Below are positions 63,822 to 64,000 of a DNA stretch of 64,000 nt, in pieces. The position numbers were made by a program, and so were the translations under genes. The stretch's first letter is position 1; every line of letters begins with the position of its first letter. A model generated the notes under the pieces. It was not told the DNA's origin. It saw nothing but the letters and a program-made list of their open reading frames with translations, and made no database searches. Origin of the DNA: Roridomyces roridus (taxonomy: Eukaryota > Basidiomycota > Agaricomycetes > Agaricales > Mycenaceae); NCBI GenBank assembly GCA_029378245.1, contig JARKIF010000045.1, forward strand, positions 343,980 through 407,979. Direction: 5' to 3'.

Positions 63822-64000
63822 TGCAGAGGGGCCAGGGGGTGGAGGACCCGGGTGGAAGACTCACGGTGTGAGGAGGATGCATCGTGTTGACCAGGTTGGG
63901 GCTGCCGACGGCGTATCGAAGGCTCAGACGATGTACGAGCTCGTGGGACGACGACTGAGGTAATGGGTGCCCGAAATACTATTTTTGGTTGCTGCGATGA

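Noticed and set aside
1..64000. tRNA and rRNA genes
   Set aside because: No stretch with paired A/B boxes and cloverleaf arms or rRNA core sequences was recognised by eye; a tRNAscan run would be needed to exclude tRNAs fully.

Overview
The window is nuclear DNA of a filamentous basidiomycete, most likely an Agaricomycete. Genes are split by many 43-65 nt GT-AG introns. Several proteins belong to families expanded in mushroom-forming fungi: NACHT-ankyrin proteins with a GGxGG-rich N-terminus, DUF6589 proteins, RecQ-like DEAD/DEAH helicases, leucine-rich F-box proteins and large Helitron helicases. The species cannot be named from sequence alone; placement near Mycena-like agarics is an impression only. 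No rRNA, tRNA or CRISPR was recognised.

Left block (1-11 kb) is a dense conserved gene set: the C-terminal part of Tof1/Timeless (+), a bZIP transcription factor (+), a transaldolase-like protein whose Schiff-base lysine is serine (+), a PHO13-type HAD phosphatase (-) and a COG2907-type FAD oxidoreductase (+) with two micro-exons. Their splice phases close without error, so base accuracy here is high.

From 11 to 23 kb there is transposon and accessory DNA: a 1.36-kb hAT-like element with 8-bp target duplication, a foldback element, a NACHT plus about 23-ankyrin gene (-) with a frame break at its P-loop, 2 kb of unidentified decayed sequence, and an MFS transporter pseudogene. A well-preserved 11-exon amidohydrolase (-) follows at 23.1-25 kb.

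From 25 to 36 kb lies an F-box expansion. Family A (about 425-452 aa) has one dead copy, two intact tandem copies, and one distant intact relative at 50 kb. Family B (coiled coil plus F-box) has three copies in the window, all frameshifted. Two family B copies sit directly downstream of a secreted CE1-type esterase gene, so an esterase/F-box pair has been duplicated, once at 27-30 kb (-) and once at 55-58 kb (+).

A Helitron with an uninterrupted 7-kb Rep/helicase reading frame fills 37.4-44.5 kb. It ends in a ubiquitin-protease-like domain. A 435-bp MITE with a perfect 8-bp target duplication follows. From 48 to 57 kb come a CAP64-like SGNH protein (+), F-box A4 (-), a small basic protein (+), a Zn2Cys6 regulator (-) and the second esterase/F-box pair (+). 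From 58 kb to the right end are two matched hairpins, a RecQ-like helicase pseudogene (+) and a DUF6589 pseudogene (-).
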